NCBI RefSeq assembly: GCF_001426585.1
Contig: NZ_LMEI01000007.1
Span: 250,227-314,226 of the forward strand
Reading direction: 5' to 3'
DNA length: 64,000 nt
Source: Streptomyces sp. Root431
GTDB lineage: Bacteria; Actinomycetota; Actinomycetes; Streptomycetales; Streptomycetaceae
Shown: positions 35,201-42,503 of the stretch, in pieces
Layout: the number at the start of each line of letters is the position of its first letter
How positions within the stretch are numbered: the stretch's first letter is position 1
Notes under the pieces: generated by a model
The model's input: only the letters and a program-made list of their open reading frames with translations
What the model was told of the DNA's origin: nothing
Database searches by the model: none
Made by a program: the position numbers and the translations under genes

Positions 35201-35664
35201 TCGAGGAGCTGCCGCTGCCGTTCCTCGGCCCCGAGGAGCTCCCCGGCGGCGAGGACTTCGCGGGGGAGCCCGAGATCCTCGACGAGCGGGACCTCGACTC
35301 CCTCAAGGAGGCCTTCGCCCGCACCCCGTACGCCCGCCGCTCCCCGTACCGCGTCGAGGTCCCCGTCCACCTCACCCTCGGGGGCCGGGTCGTCCGGGGC
35401 CGGATCGACGCCGTCTACCGGGACCCGGACACCGGGGCGTACGAGATCGTCGACTGGAAGACCAGCCACCACCGGACCGCCGACCCCCTCCAGCTCGCGA
35501 TCTACCGGCTCGCCTGGGCCGAGCAGCACGGCCTCGCGCCCGACGACGTCGCGGCCGCCTTCGTCTACGTCCGTACGGGTGAGGTCGCCCGCCCCGCCCG
35601 CCTGCCCGGCCGTGCCGAGCTGGAGGCCATCCTGCTGGGTGGGGCACCCCCCGGCGCCGGATAG
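32272..35664 (+). CDS. adnB: AdnB-like helicase-nuclease (UvrD motor plus RecB-family nuclease)
   Basis: A 1130-residue partner of AdnA. Motor motifs: GAGSGKTT (near residue 40), TFTNKAAGEL, LLDEYQDTS, VGDPCQAIYGWRG, ENRRSGG, TAHKSKGLEW, VTFTRPRS. The C-terminal nuclease contains GRIDAVYRD and IVDWKTS with a following QLAIYRLAW, matching RecB-family catalytic residues, but lacks the Fe-S Cys set seen in AdnA, as expected for AdnB. Together the pair resects double-strand ends for recombination. The GTG start fits a leaderless transcript. The next gene starts 10 bases after the stop. Confidence 0.92.
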   Translation: MTAHLTDPEQLKELLGIPFTPEQTACITAPLAPQVVVAGAGSGKTTVMAARVVWLVGTGQVAPEQVLGLTFTNKAAGELAERVRTALVRAGVTDPDVIDPDEPPGEPRISTYHAFAGQLLTDHGLRIGLEPTSRLLADATRYQLAARVLREAPGPYPALTKSFPTLVTDLLALDGELAEHLVRPGDLTAYDSELLTALAGAKLSNAELRKIPEATAARRELLDLVVRYRAAKRSRDLLDFGDQIALSAELATTRPEVGGLLREEFRVVLLDEYQDTSVAQRLLLSGLFGHGTGHAVTAVGDPCQAIYGWRGASVANLDDFPEHFPGADGTPASRYSLSENRRSGGRLLDLANRLAEPLRAMHAGVEALRPAPGAEKDGSVRIALLPTHAEEIDWLADSLAQLVRTGREPGEIAVLCRTATDFPAIHAALVARDVPVEVVGLSGLLHLPEIADLVAVCEVLQDPGANASLVRLLTGPRWRIGPRDLALLGRRARLLVHRGGDDPDPEQRLAAAVEGVDPAEVISLADALDTFLDSGGAADDGLPFSAEARVRFARLAAELRTLRSSLADPLMDVLHRILTATGLEVELSASPHALAARRRETLSNFLDIAAGFASLDGEASLLAFLGFLRTAVQFEKGLDNALPGGENTVKVLTAHKSKGLEWDVVAVPGLVSGAFPSARAREAWTSQPQVLPHALRGDADTLPGIDSWDAKSLTSFKNAMRDHQHTEELRLGYVTFTRPRSLLLGSAHWWGPSQKKPRGPSDFLQALYDHCEAGHGDIEAWAETPAEDAENPSLTEDTNDRAWPLPLDAEALTRRRKAAEQVAAALWAIVPQGVGVPALGEGGHNPTGAAPDLPDPHPEDLWPDDEEPVWDEEVLPEDTHADAVPAPRDPERTLTPEELRTIASWDRDLTALTTELRRARATTRDVLLPPYLSASQVLRLAADPDGFAQDLARPMPKPPQPAARRGTRFHAWVESRFEELPLPFLGPEELPGGEDFAGEPEILDERDLDSLKEAFARTPYARRSPYRVEVPVHLTLGGRVVRGRIDAVYRDPDTGAYEIVDWKTSHHRTADPLQLAIYRLAWAEQHGLAPDDVAAAFVYVRTGEVARPARLPGRAELEAILLGGAPPGAG

Positions 35665-35674
35665 GCTCGGAGGC

Positions 35675-37084
35675 ATGAGCGAGACCCCGGACAGCGTCGT
35701 CCACGCCGTGCGTACGTACATCGAGCAGCACCGTTCCGCCTTTCTCGGCGACCTCGCCGAGTGGCTGCGCATCCCCTCCGTCTCGGCGCAGCCGGACCGT
35801 GCCGGGGACGTCCGCCGCAGCGCCGAGTGGCTCGCCGCCAAGCTGGCGGAGACCGGTTTCACCACGGTCGAGGTGTGGGAGACGGACGGCGCCCCCGCGG
35901 TCTTCGCCGAGTGGCCCTCCGGGGACCCGGACGCGCCGACGGTCCTCGTCTACGGCCACCACGACGTGCAGCCCGCCGCCCGCGAGGACGGCTGGGACAC
36001 GGAGCCCTTCGAGCCGACCGTGATCGACGGCCGGATGTACGCGCGGGGCGCCGCCGACGACAAGGGGCAGGTGTTCTTCCACACACTCGGTGTCCGCGCG
36101 CACCTCGCCGCGACCGGCCGCACCGCCCCCGCCGTCAACCTGAAGCTGATCGTCGAGGGCGAGGAGGAGTCCGGCTCCCCGCACTTCCGCGAGCTCGTCG
36201 AGACCCACGCCGAGCGGCTCGCCGCCGACGCCGTGATCGTCTCCGACACCGGCATGTGGTCCGAGACGACGCCCACCGTGTGCACCGGCATGCGCGGTGT
36301 CGCCGACTGCGAGATCGAGCTGTACGGCCCCGACCAGGACATCCACTCCGGTTCCTTCGGCGGCGCCGTGCCGAACCCGGCCACCGTCGCGGGCCGGATC
36401 GTCGCCGCCCTGCACGACGAGACCGAGCGCGTGGCGATCCCCGGCTTCTACGAGGGCGTCACCGAGCTCTCCGACGCCGAGCGCGCCCTCGTCGCCGAGC
36501 TCCCCTTCGACGAGGCGGCGTGGCTGCGTACGGCGAAGTCCCACGGCACGCTCGGCGAGGCCGGCTTCTCCACCCTGGAGCGGGTCTGGGCACGCCCCAC
36601 CGCGGAGGTCAACGGCATCGGCGGCGGCTACCAGGGCCCCGGCGGCAAGACGATCGTCCCCGCCTCCGCCCAGCTCAAGCTGTCGTTCCGGCTCGTCGCG
36701 GGCCAGGACCCGGCCAAGATCGAGCTCGCCGTACGGGACTGGCTCGCCGGGCTCGTTCCCGCGGGCATCCGGTACGAGATCGTCTTCGGCGCCCCGACCC
36801 GTCCCTGCCTCACCCCCCTCGACCACCCCGCCCTCAAGGCGGTGGCCGGGGCCATGAGCAGGGCCTTCGACGGCGCCAAGGTCCGCTACACCCGTGAGGG
36901 CGGCTCGGGACCGGCCGCCGACCTCCAGGACGTCCTGGAGGCGCCCGTGCTGTTCCTGGGCATCTCCGTCCCGTCCGACGGCTGGCACGCCCCCAACGAG
37001 AAGATCGAGCTCGATCTCCTCATGAAGGGCGTCGAGACCACGGCTCATCTGTGGGGCGACCTGCCGGCCGCCCTAGGGCGTTGA
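35675..37084 (+). CDS. M20 family metallo-dipeptidase
   Basis: A 469-residue cytoplasmic di-zinc peptidase of the PepV/CNDP-like branch. Metal-binding and catalytic segments: VYGHHDVQP, GAADDKGQ, EGEEESGSP, and SGSFGGAVPNP in the dimerisation lid, with a late His in SDGWHAPNE. It cleaves dipeptides or related N-acyl amino acids. ATG 35675 is supported both by TAGGCT seven bases upstream (leaderless) and by GGAGG. It begins 10 bases after adnB, but its own promoter elements argue for separate expression. nudC follows closely on the same strand. Confidence 0.92.
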   Translation: MSETPDSVVHAVRTYIEQHRSAFLGDLAEWLRIPSVSAQPDRAGDVRRSAEWLAAKLAETGFTTVEVWETDGAPAVFAEWPSGDPDAPTVLVYGHHDVQPAAREDGWDTEPFEPTVIDGRMYARGAADDKGQVFFHTLGVRAHLAATGRTAPAVNLKLIVEGEEESGSPHFRELVETHAERLAADAVIVSDTGMWSETTPTVCTGMRGVADCEIELYGPDQDIHSGSFGGAVPNPATVAGRIVAALHDETERVAIPGFYEGVTELSDAERALVAELPFDEAAWLRTAKSHGTLGEAGFSTLERVWARPTAEVNGIGGGYQGPGGKTIVPASAQLKLSFRLVAGQDPAKIELAVRDWLAGLVPAGIRYEIVFGAPTRPCLTPLDHPALKAVAGAMSRAFDGAKVRYTREGGSGPAADLQDVLEAPVLFLGISVPSDGWHAPNEKIELDLLMKGVETTAHLWGDLPAALGR

Positions 37085-37122
37085 ACCACACACCGACCGA
37101 TCCGGGGGAGCTGGAAGCACCT

Positions 37123-38070
37123 GTGAGCACCTTGAAGAACGCGTCAACGGACCGCCCGATCTCGCTGACCGCACCGAGCGGCATCGACCGGGCTGCCCAC
37201 CACCGCCTCGACGAGGCGTGGCTGGCGGCTGCCTGGAGCCACCCCACGACCCGGGTCTTCGTGGTCTCGGGGGGCCAGGTGCTGATCGACGACCGGCCCG
37301 ACGGCGGCACCGAGCTCGTCATGACCCCGGCGTTCGAAGCCCCCGTCACCGAGACCCACCGGTACTTCCTCGGCACGGACGCCGACGGGGTGTCCTACTT
37401 CGCCCTCCAGAAGGACTCCCTGCCCGGCCGCATGGACCAGTCCGCGCGCCCGGCCGGGCTCCGCGAGGCCGGACTGCTGCTCTCGCCGCGGGACGCGGGC
37501 CTCATGGTGCACGCCGTCGCCCTGGAGAACTGGCAGCGCCTCCACCGCTTCTGCTCGCGCTGCGGTGAGCGCACGGTCATCGCCGCCGCCGGGCACATCC
37601 GCCGCTGCCAGGCCTGCGGCGCCGAGCACTACCCGCGTACCGACCCGGCGGTCATCATGCTGGTCACGGACGACCAGGACCGGGCCCTGCTGGGCCGCCA
37701 GGTGCACTGGCCGGAGGGCCGCTTCTCGACCCTCGCGGGCTTCGTCGAGCCCGGCGAGTCCATCGAGCAGTCGGTGGCCCGCGAGGTCTTCGAGGAGGCC
37801 GGCGTCACGGTCGGCGAGGTCGAGTACATCGCCAGCCAGCCCTGGCCGTTCCCCTCCAGCCTCATGCTGGGCTTCTTCGCCCGCGCCACCTCCTCGGAGA
37901 TCAACGTGGACGGCGAGGAGATCCACGAGGCCCGCTGGTTCTCCCGCGAGGACCTCGCGGCCGGCTTCGAGTCCGGCGAGGTGCTGCCGCCGTACGGCAT
38001 CTCGATCGCCTCCCGCCTGATCGAGCTCTGGTACGGCAAGCCGCTGCCGAAGCCGGGCGACGTCGTCTGA
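37123..38070 (+). CDS. nudC: NADH pyrophosphatase NudC (NAD-decapping NUDIX enzyme)
   Basis: A 315-residue NUDIX hydrolase that cleaves NADH or NAD to NMN and AMP and can remove NAD caps from RNA. A zinc ribbon (CSRCG at about 145 and CQACG at about 163) precedes the Nudix box GFVEPGESIEQSVAREVFEEAG (seen here as GFVEPGES and REVFEEAG), and the NudC-specific SQPWPFPSS follows. All key residues are present. GTG start chosen (VSTLKNAS) 38 bases after the dipeptidase stop. The stop is immediately followed by four exact-period 16-bp repeats and then a terminator. Confidence 0.95.
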   Translation: MSTLKNASTDRPISLTAPSGIDRAAHHRLDEAWLAAAWSHPTTRVFVVSGGQVLIDDRPDGGTELVMTPAFEAPVTETHRYFLGTDADGVSYFALQKDSLPGRMDQSARPAGLREAGLLLSPRDAGLMVHAVALENWQRLHRFCSRCGERTVIAAAGHIRRCQACGAEHYPRTDPAVIMLVTDDQDRALLGRQVHWPEGRFSTLAGFVEPGESIEQSVAREVFEEAGVTVGEVEYIASQPWPFPSSLMLGFFARATSSEINVDGEEIHEARWFSREDLAAGFESGEVLPPYGISIASRLIELWYGKPLPKPGDVV

Positions 38071-38134
38071 GACCGGTGTCGTCCGAGACCGGGATCGTCT
38101 GAGACCGGTCTCGGACGAGACCGGCATCGTCCGA
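38071..38134. repeat. Four tandem 16-bp repeats after nudC
   Basis: Consecutive 16-base units GACCGGTGTCGTCCGA, GACCGGGATCGTCTGA, GACCGGTCTCGGACGA and GACCGGCATCGTCCGA start right after the nudC stop. The last codons of nudC (GACGTCGTCTGA) look like a shortened fifth unit. Confidence 0.85.
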
Positions 38135-38142
38135 GAAACGCG

Positions 38143-38176
38143 GAACCCCGACCGGAAGGCTCTCCGGTCGGGGTTC
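38143..38176. terminator. Terminator between nudC and the mycoredoxin gene
   Basis: Stem GAACCCCGACCGGA / TCCGGTCGGGGTTC with a short loop, between two convergent genes. Confidence 0.8.
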
Positions 38177-38208
38177 GCGAGTCGCGGGGTCGGGCGCCGA
38201 GTACCGGC

Positions 38209-38466
38209 TCAGACGCCGAGCGCCTGCTTGACCTGCGCGAGGCTCGGGTTCGTCATGACGACCTCGTCGCCGCCGGCGGCGGGGAGGATGCGGACGGTCG
38301 GGACGGTCTGGTTGCCCCCGTTGGCCTTCTCGACGTACGCGGCCGACTCCGGGTCCTGCTCGATGTTGATCTCCGAGTACGCGATGCCCTCACGGTCCAT
38401 CTGGCTCTTCAGCCGACGGCAGTAGCCGCACCACGTGGTGCTGTACATCGTCACAGTGCCCTGCAT
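38209..38466 (-). CDS. mrx1: Mycoredoxin (glutaredoxin-like thiol reductase)
   Basis: An 85-residue glutaredoxin-fold protein with active site CGYC (MYSTTWCGYC) and the cis-Pro segment QTVPTV, as in mycoredoxin-1, which reduces mycothiol mixed disulfides in actinobacteria. The ATG is chosen because GAGGAG precedes it; a longer frame upstream crosses the promoter. Upstream on the same strand is an exact GGGAAT-N18-GTT SigR promoter, so induction by thiol oxidation is expected. It is divergent from uvrD2. Confidence 0.93.
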   Translation of the reverse strand: MQGTVTMYSTTWCGYCRRLKSQMDREGIAYSEINIEQDPESAAYVEKANGGNQTVPTVRILPAAGGDEVVMTNPSLAQVKQALGV

Positions 38467-38505
38467 GGCCTGCGCTCCTCTTCTTCGCTGACGGGTGCCG
38501 AGAAG

Positions 38506-38535
38506 GAGAACGTACGCCCCGGCCGTCCCATTCCC
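38506..38535 (-). promoter_or_regulatory. Sigma-R type promoter of the mycoredoxin gene
   Basis: On the minus strand GGGAAT (38535-38530), exactly 18 bases, GTTCTC (38511-38506). The predicted start leaves a leader of about 35 bases to the ATG at 38466. Confidence 0.8.
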
Positions 38536-38578
38536 GGCATTCGTGTGACCGGCGTTCGTATGACCGACGCCTCCCGCC

Positions 38579-38587
38579 TGTGGACAA
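38579..38587 (-). promoter_or_regulatory. DnaA-box-like sequence in the mycoredoxin/uvrD2 intergenic region
   Basis: TTGTCCACA on the minus strand is a perfect match to the Streptomyces DnaA box. It lies 41 bases before the uvrD2 start and upstream of the mycoredoxin promoter. Confidence 0.4.
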
Positions 38588-38627
38588 GCCGCGGCACCGA
38601 GCTCGCCGGACCTGGCAGCATGGACAG

Positions 38628-40805
38628 GTGACAGCAGCAACGCACTCCACTCTCTTCCCTCAGGTCCCGGAGACGGCCGACGCGGTGCTCGACGGGCTCG
38701 ACCCCGAGCAGCGCGAGGTCGCGCTCGCCCTGAGCGGCCCGGTGTGCGTGCTGGCGGGAGCCGGCACGGGCAAGACGCGCGCCATCACCCACCGGATCGC
38801 GTACGGGGTGCGGGCGGGCATACTCCAGCCCGCCAGCGTGCTGGCCGTCACGTTCACCAACCGCGCCGCGGGCGAGATGCGCGGCCGGCTCCGGCAGCTC
38901 GGGGCGGGCGGCGTCCAGGCCCGGACGTTCCACTCCGCGGCCCTCCGACAGCTCCAGTTCTTCTGGCCGAAGGCCGTCGGCGGCGACATGCCCCGGCTCC
39001 TGGAGCGGAAGATCCAGCTCGTCGCCGACGCCGCGGCCCGCTGCCGCATCCGGCTCGACCGGAACGAGCTGCGCGACGTCACGGGCGAGATCGAATGGGC
39101 CAAGGTCACCCAGACGGTCCCCGCCGACTACCCGGCCGCGGTCGCCAAGTCCGTCCGGGACGCCCCGCGCGACCCGGCCGAGATCAGCCAGATCTACGCG
39201 CTGTACGAGCAGCTCAAGCGCGACCGCTCGGTGATCGACTTCGAGGACGTGCTGCTGCTCACCGTCGGCATCCTCCAGGACCGGCACGACATCGCGGAGC
39301 AGATCCGCCGCCAGTACCAGCACTTCGTCGTGGACGAGTACCAGGACGTCTCGCCGCTCCAGCAGCGCCTGCTCGACCTGTGGCTCGGCGACCGCGACAA
39401 CCTCTGCGTGGTCGGCGACGCCAGCCAGACCATCTACTCCTTCACCGGCGCCACCCCCGACCACCTCCTCAACTTCCGCAACCGCCATCCGAACGCCACG
39501 GTGGTCAAGCTCGTCCGCGACTACCGCTCCACCCCGCAGGTCGTCCACCTCGCCAACGGACTGCTCAGCCAGGCCCGCGGCCGGGCCGCCGAGCACCGCC
39601 TGGAGCTGATCTCCCAGCGCGACCCGGGCCCCGAGCCTGCCTACACGGAGTACGCCGACGAACCGGCCGAGGCCGAGGGGACCGCCCGCCGCATCCGGGA
39701 CCTCGTCGCCGCGGGCGTCCCGGCCGGCGAGATCGCCGTCCTCTACCGGATCAACGCCCAGTCCGAGGTCTACGAGCAGGCCCTCGCCGACGCCGGAGTG
39801 CCCTACCAGCTCCGCGGCGCCGAGCGCTTCTTCGAGCGCCAGGAGGTACGGGAGGCGGGCATCGCCCTGCGCGGCGCCGCCCGCGCCGGGGGCAACGACT
39901 CCCTCCTCGACGACGCCGACGACCTTCCCTCGCAGGTCAGGGCCGTCCTCTCCACCAAGGGCTGGACGAGCAAGCCGCCCTCGGGATCCGGCGCGGTCCG
40001 CGACCGCTGGGAGTCCCTCGCCGCCCTCGTCCGGCTCGCCGAGGACTTCGCCCGCGCCAAGTCCGGGGCCACCCTCTCCGACCTGGTCGCCGAGCTCGAC
40101 GAGCGGGCCGCCGCCCAGCACGCCCCGACCGTCCAGGGCGTCACCCTCGCCTCGCTGCACGCGGCCAAGGGCCTCGAATGGGACGCCGTGTTCCTCGTCG
40201 GCCTCACCGAGGGCATGATGCCCATCACCTACGCCAAGACCGACGAGCAGGTCGAGGAGGAGCGCCGCCTGCTGTACGTCGGCGTCACCCGGGCCCGCCT
40301 CCACCTCTCGCTCTCCTGGGCGCTGTCCCGCGCCCCGGGCGGCCGCGCCTCCCGGCGCCCCACCCGCTTCCTCAAGGGGCTGCGACCGGGCTCCGGCTCC
40401 CTCGGCTCCCTCGCCGCCGCCGGTGCCGGAGGCATCGAGCGGGGCATCGCCGGCGGCCGGCGCAAGCCGCGCGGCCCCGTCCTGTGCCGGGTCTGCGGAG
40501 CGACGCTCACCGAAGCGGGCGCGATGAAGCTCATGCGCTGCGAGGACTGTCCCTCGGACATGGACGAGGCGCTGTACGAGCGGCTCCGCGACTGGCGCGC
40601 CGAGCAGGCGCGGGAGCTGGCCCAGCCCGCCTACTGCGTCTTCACCGACAAGACGCTCATGGCCATCGCGGAGCGCGTCCCGACGACCGACGGCGAACTC
40701 TCCTCGATCTCCGGCGTCGGCGTCCGCAAGCTCGACCGCTTCGGAGCCGATGTCCTGGCCATCTGCGCAGGTGGGGACGGCGGGACGGGGGACGACGAAC
40801 ACTGA
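38628..40805 (+). CDS. uvrD2: UvrD2-type DNA helicase with tetracysteine and HRDC domain
   Basis: A 725-residue superfamily-1 helicase. The motor shows GAGTGKTR (near residue 44), TFTNRAAGEM, VDEYQDVSP, VGDASQTIYSF, ASLHAAKGLEW and YVGVTRAR. It is followed by the actinobacterial UvrD2 arrangement: a zinc tetracysteine (CRVCG near 620 and CEDC) and a C-terminal HRDC domain (about residues 650-725). In mycobacteria this enzyme is essential or near-essential for DNA unwinding. The GTG start fits a leaderless mRNA (CAGCAT six bases upstream). A DnaA-box-like site lies just upstream. Confidence 0.94.
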   Translation: MTAATHSTLFPQVPETADAVLDGLDPEQREVALALSGPVCVLAGAGTGKTRAITHRIAYGVRAGILQPASVLAVTFTNRAAGEMRGRLRQLGAGGVQARTFHSAALRQLQFFWPKAVGGDMPRLLERKIQLVADAAARCRIRLDRNELRDVTGEIEWAKVTQTVPADYPAAVAKSVRDAPRDPAEISQIYALYEQLKRDRSVIDFEDVLLLTVGILQDRHDIAEQIRRQYQHFVVDEYQDVSPLQQRLLDLWLGDRDNLCVVGDASQTIYSFTGATPDHLLNFRNRHPNATVVKLVRDYRSTPQVVHLANGLLSQARGRAAEHRLELISQRDPGPEPAYTEYADEPAEAEGTARRIRDLVAAGVPAGEIAVLYRINAQSEVYEQALADAGVPYQLRGAERFFERQEVREAGIALRGAARAGGNDSLLDDADDLPSQVRAVLSTKGWTSKPPSGSGAVRDRWESLAALVRLAEDFARAKSGATLSDLVAELDERAAAQHAPTVQGVTLASLHAAKGLEWDAVFLVGLTEGMMPITYAKTDEQVEEERRLLYVGVTRARLHLSLSWALSRAPGGRASRRPTRFLKGLRPGSGSLGSLAAAGAGGIERGIAGGRRKPRGPVLCRVCGATLTEAGAMKLMRCEDCPSDMDEALYERLRDWRAEQARELAQPAYCVFTDKTLMAIAERVPTTDGELSSISGVGVRKLDRFGADVLAICAGGDGGTGDDEH

Positions 40806-40820
40806 GGAAAACTCGTCGCG

Positions 40821-40858
40821 AAAATAGTTTGCGCCTGCCCCGTCAAGCGCCATAGGTT
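40821..40858 (+). promoter_or_regulatory. wblC promoter with WblC/WhiB7-type AT-rich box
   Basis: AAAATAGT lies directly upstream of -35 TTGCGC (40829-40834), followed by an 18-base spacer and -10 TAGGTT (40853-40858). An A/T-rich block just upstream of -35 is the known WhiB7/WblC binding signature with the primary sigma factor, so autoactivation is expected. Predicted start is near 40865, leaving a leader of about 615 bases. Confidence 0.75.
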
Positions 40859-40978
40859 CTTAACCACGGACACAGCGGCTTCTTCGAAGCCCTGTTTTCG
40901 TGCTGTACTAGTCCCCATACATTCGAGGGTTGGGCTCACACCCGAACTCTCCGAGACGCCGAGAGGAGGCGATTCCCC

Positions 40979-41308
40979 GTGATCAGCATCATCGAGACCA
41001 GCACTGCCGGCTTCGTCAGCACCGCCAAAATGACCGATCGCGCGATCGTCTCCGCCTGCTCGCTCGGCCTCTCCGGCGCTGCGTTCCTTGGCAGCGGTCT
41101 GCCCGCCACCGGTCTGTCCGGTCTCGGCACGCCCGCCATCGAGCGCAATGAGCGACCGACCAAGGCACTGGAAGCAGTAGCAGCAGGCAAGGCCACGGCC
41201 TATGCCTTTGCCGCGACCGGTGCCGGAATCCAGCAGCGCCAGACGACGACGCACCACCACATGATGTGGGCCTTCCGTGGGCTCGAACCCTGGAGTGATC
41301 CAGTCTGA
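40979..41308 (+). CDS. Upstream ORF in the wblC leader
   Basis: A 109-codon ORF with GTG start and a strong GAGGAGG site. It starts MISIIETSTAGFVSTAKMTD and ends in QQRQTTTHHHMMWAFRG then LEPWSDPV. Third-position GC falls in the second half, unlike ordinary genes here. The stop is 23 bases before a strong terminator that precedes wblC. In WhiB7/WblC genes such an upstream ORF senses slowed translation caused by ribosome-targeting antibiotics and lets transcription read through; this ORF has the right position and size. The peptide itself is not expected to be functional. Confidence 0.75.
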   Translation: MISIIETSTAGFVSTAKMTDRAIVSACSLGLSGAAFLGSGLPATGLSGLGTPAIERNERPTKALEAVAAGKATAYAFAATGAGIQQRQTTTHHHMMWAFRGLEPWSDPV

Positions 41309-41331
41309 TCCATGATCGGACCGGCGCCTTC

Positions 41332-41389
41332 AGGGCCGCGGAACCCCACCCGGGATCCGCGGCCCTTCTGTTTGTCCCCGAACGGGGAT
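41332..41389 (+). terminator. Attenuator terminator in the wblC leader
   Basis: Perfect 11-bp stem AGGGCCGCGGA / TCCGCGGCCCT (41332-41342, 41356-41366) followed by TCTGTTTGT. A second small hairpin CCCCG-AA-CGGGG follows at 41377-41388. Transcription should stop here unless translation of the upstream ORF is disturbed. Confidence 0.85.
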
Positions 41390-41479
41390 GACGGAGCGAA
41401 GGGGCCTCGGGCAGAAACACCCGGTACCAGCCGAAACCCCGGCCAACAGGCCGGAACGACCAGACGAGGAAAGACCACC

Positions 41480-41851
41480 GTGCAACTCGAAGCGCACGCC
41501 CCGTCCGTACCGCCTTCCGAATCGATCTCCCTGCCCGGCTCCACGGAGGACCACGCTTTGACCCCCCTCACCGCGCTCACCGCGCTCGACGACGCCATCG
41601 AGAACCTCGGCGTCCCCGTTCCCTGTCGTGCCTACGACCCCGAGGTCTTCTTCGCGGAGTCGCCGGCCGACGTCGAGTACGCGAAGTCCCTCTGCCGTAC
41701 CTGCCCGCTCATGGAGGCCTGCCTGGCCGGCGCCCAGGAGCGCCGCGAGCCCTGGGGTGTCTGGGGTGGCGAGCTCTTCGTCCAGGGCGTGGTCGTCGCC
41801 CGGAAGCGGCCCCGTGGCCGTCCGCGCAAGAACCCGGTCGTCGCGGCATGA
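41480..41851 (+). CDS. wblC: WblC (WhiB7 orthologue), redox Fe-S transcription factor for antibiotic resistance
   Basis: A 123-residue WhiB-like regulator. Four cluster ligands are Cys49, Cys72, Cys75 and Cys81 (C...CRTCPLMEAC), the turn PWGVWGGE follows, and the C-terminal AT-hook RGRPRK (about 112-117) is diagnostic for the WblC/WhiB7 subgroup. With the primary sigma factor it activates genes for resistance to ribosome-targeting drugs. The GTG start at 41480 is preceded by GAGGAAAG; the in-frame ATG at 41312 would place the terminator inside the gene and is rejected. Its stop overlaps the next ATG. Confidence 0.96.
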   Translation: MQLEAHAPSVPPSESISLPGSTEDHALTPLTALTALDDAIENLGVPVPCRAYDPEVFFAESPADVEYAKSLCRTCPLMEACLAGAQERREPWGVWGGELFVQGVVVARKRPRGRPRKNPVVAA

Positions 41852-42171
41852 GCGCCACCGGAACCATCGACCGCCCCTCCACGCACGATCCCAAGAAGCA
41901 GGCACCGATGACCTCTTCCGCCATCGAGCCCATCGGCTCCGTGACCCCCGACTTCTCCACCACCGCCGCGCACACCGCGCGTCAGAACAGGATTCGCGAA
42001 ATGCAACTCATCCCAGAAGCCCTGGCTCGTGCCCATATGCACGAGCGCCGGCGTGAGGCCGAGGCGGAACGCCAGGCCGTGCGCCTGGTCGCCGCCCGGC
42101 GCATGCAGCGCCGCGCCGAGCGCGTCTCGCTGCGCGCCCGCCGCGCGCTGGCCATGGCTGTCATGAACTAA
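41848..42171 (+). CDS. Small basic protein coupled to wblC
   Basis: A 107-residue protein whose ATG overlaps the wblC stop (ATGA). The N-terminal half is polar and disordered; the C-terminal half is one long, very basic helix (RRREAEAERQAVRLVAARRM and RRAERVSLRARRALAMAVMN, pI very high). No family is recognised. Translational coupling to wblC suggests induction by the same antibiotics; RNA or ribosome binding would fit the charge but is speculation. An internal ATG at 41908 is another possible start. Confidence 0.65.
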   Translation: MSATGTIDRPSTHDPKKQAPMTSSAIEPIGSVTPDFSTTAAHTARQNRIREMQLIPEALARAHMHERRREAEAERQAVRLVAARRMQRRAERVSLRARRALAMAVMN

Positions 42172-42209
42172 GGGGTCTCCCACCCCGCGCCCTCAGGGGC
42201 GCACCCCCC

Positions 42210-42237
42210 GGGGGCCGGTCCGAACGGACCGGCCCCC
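42210..42237 (+). terminator. Terminator after the wblC operon
   Basis: Perfect 13-bp stem GGGGGCCGGTCCG / CGGACCGGCCCCC with a two-base loop, about 40 bases after the stop. Confidence 0.8.
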
Positions 42238-42286
42238 GCGGTGCGTTGCCCGGTCCGGGCGCCCCCGCCGGGCTATCGTCACGAGG

Positions 42287-42469
42287 ATGAACGACGCCCG
42301 TACCCCCGAGGCACCCCTCGCCTGCGCGCGCTGCGGCAAGACCACCGACACCCTCCCGCTGACCTGGACGTGTTCGGTGGAGAACGGCCGGCGCGAGTAC
42401 TTCTGCGAGGACTGCGCCCGCGCCAATATCCGCGCCATCGAGGGCCGTCTCGACTCCGCCTGGTGGTGA
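42287..42469 (+). CDS. Small zinc-ribbon protein
   Basis: A 60-residue protein with two Cys pairs (CARCGK and CEDCARANIR) separated by about 25 residues, a single further Cys (TWTCSV), and the C-terminal LDSAWW. The paired CxxC motifs predict one zinc ribbon. TATCGT ends seven bases before the ATG, suggesting a leaderless mRNA. It is monocistronic, between two convergent neighbours. Function unknown. Confidence 0.75.
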   Translation: MNDARTPEAPLACARCGKTTDTLPLTWTCSVENGRREYFCEDCARANIRAIEGRLDSAWW

Positions 42470-42503
42470 CGGGCCGTCGAGGGACGGGCCTTCGGAGCCG
42501 TCC

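Noticed and set aside
32245..35865. A 1206-codon minus-strand frame opposite adnB
   Set aside because: Same explanation: antisense shadow of adnB with no recognisable domain.
38071..38134. Repeats considered as a CRISPR array
   Set aside because: 16-bp units with no spacers and no cas genes in the window.
41312..41479. An ATG start for wblC at 41312
   Set aside because: It would translate the terminator hairpin and lacks a ribosome site; GTG 41480 follows GAGGAAAG.
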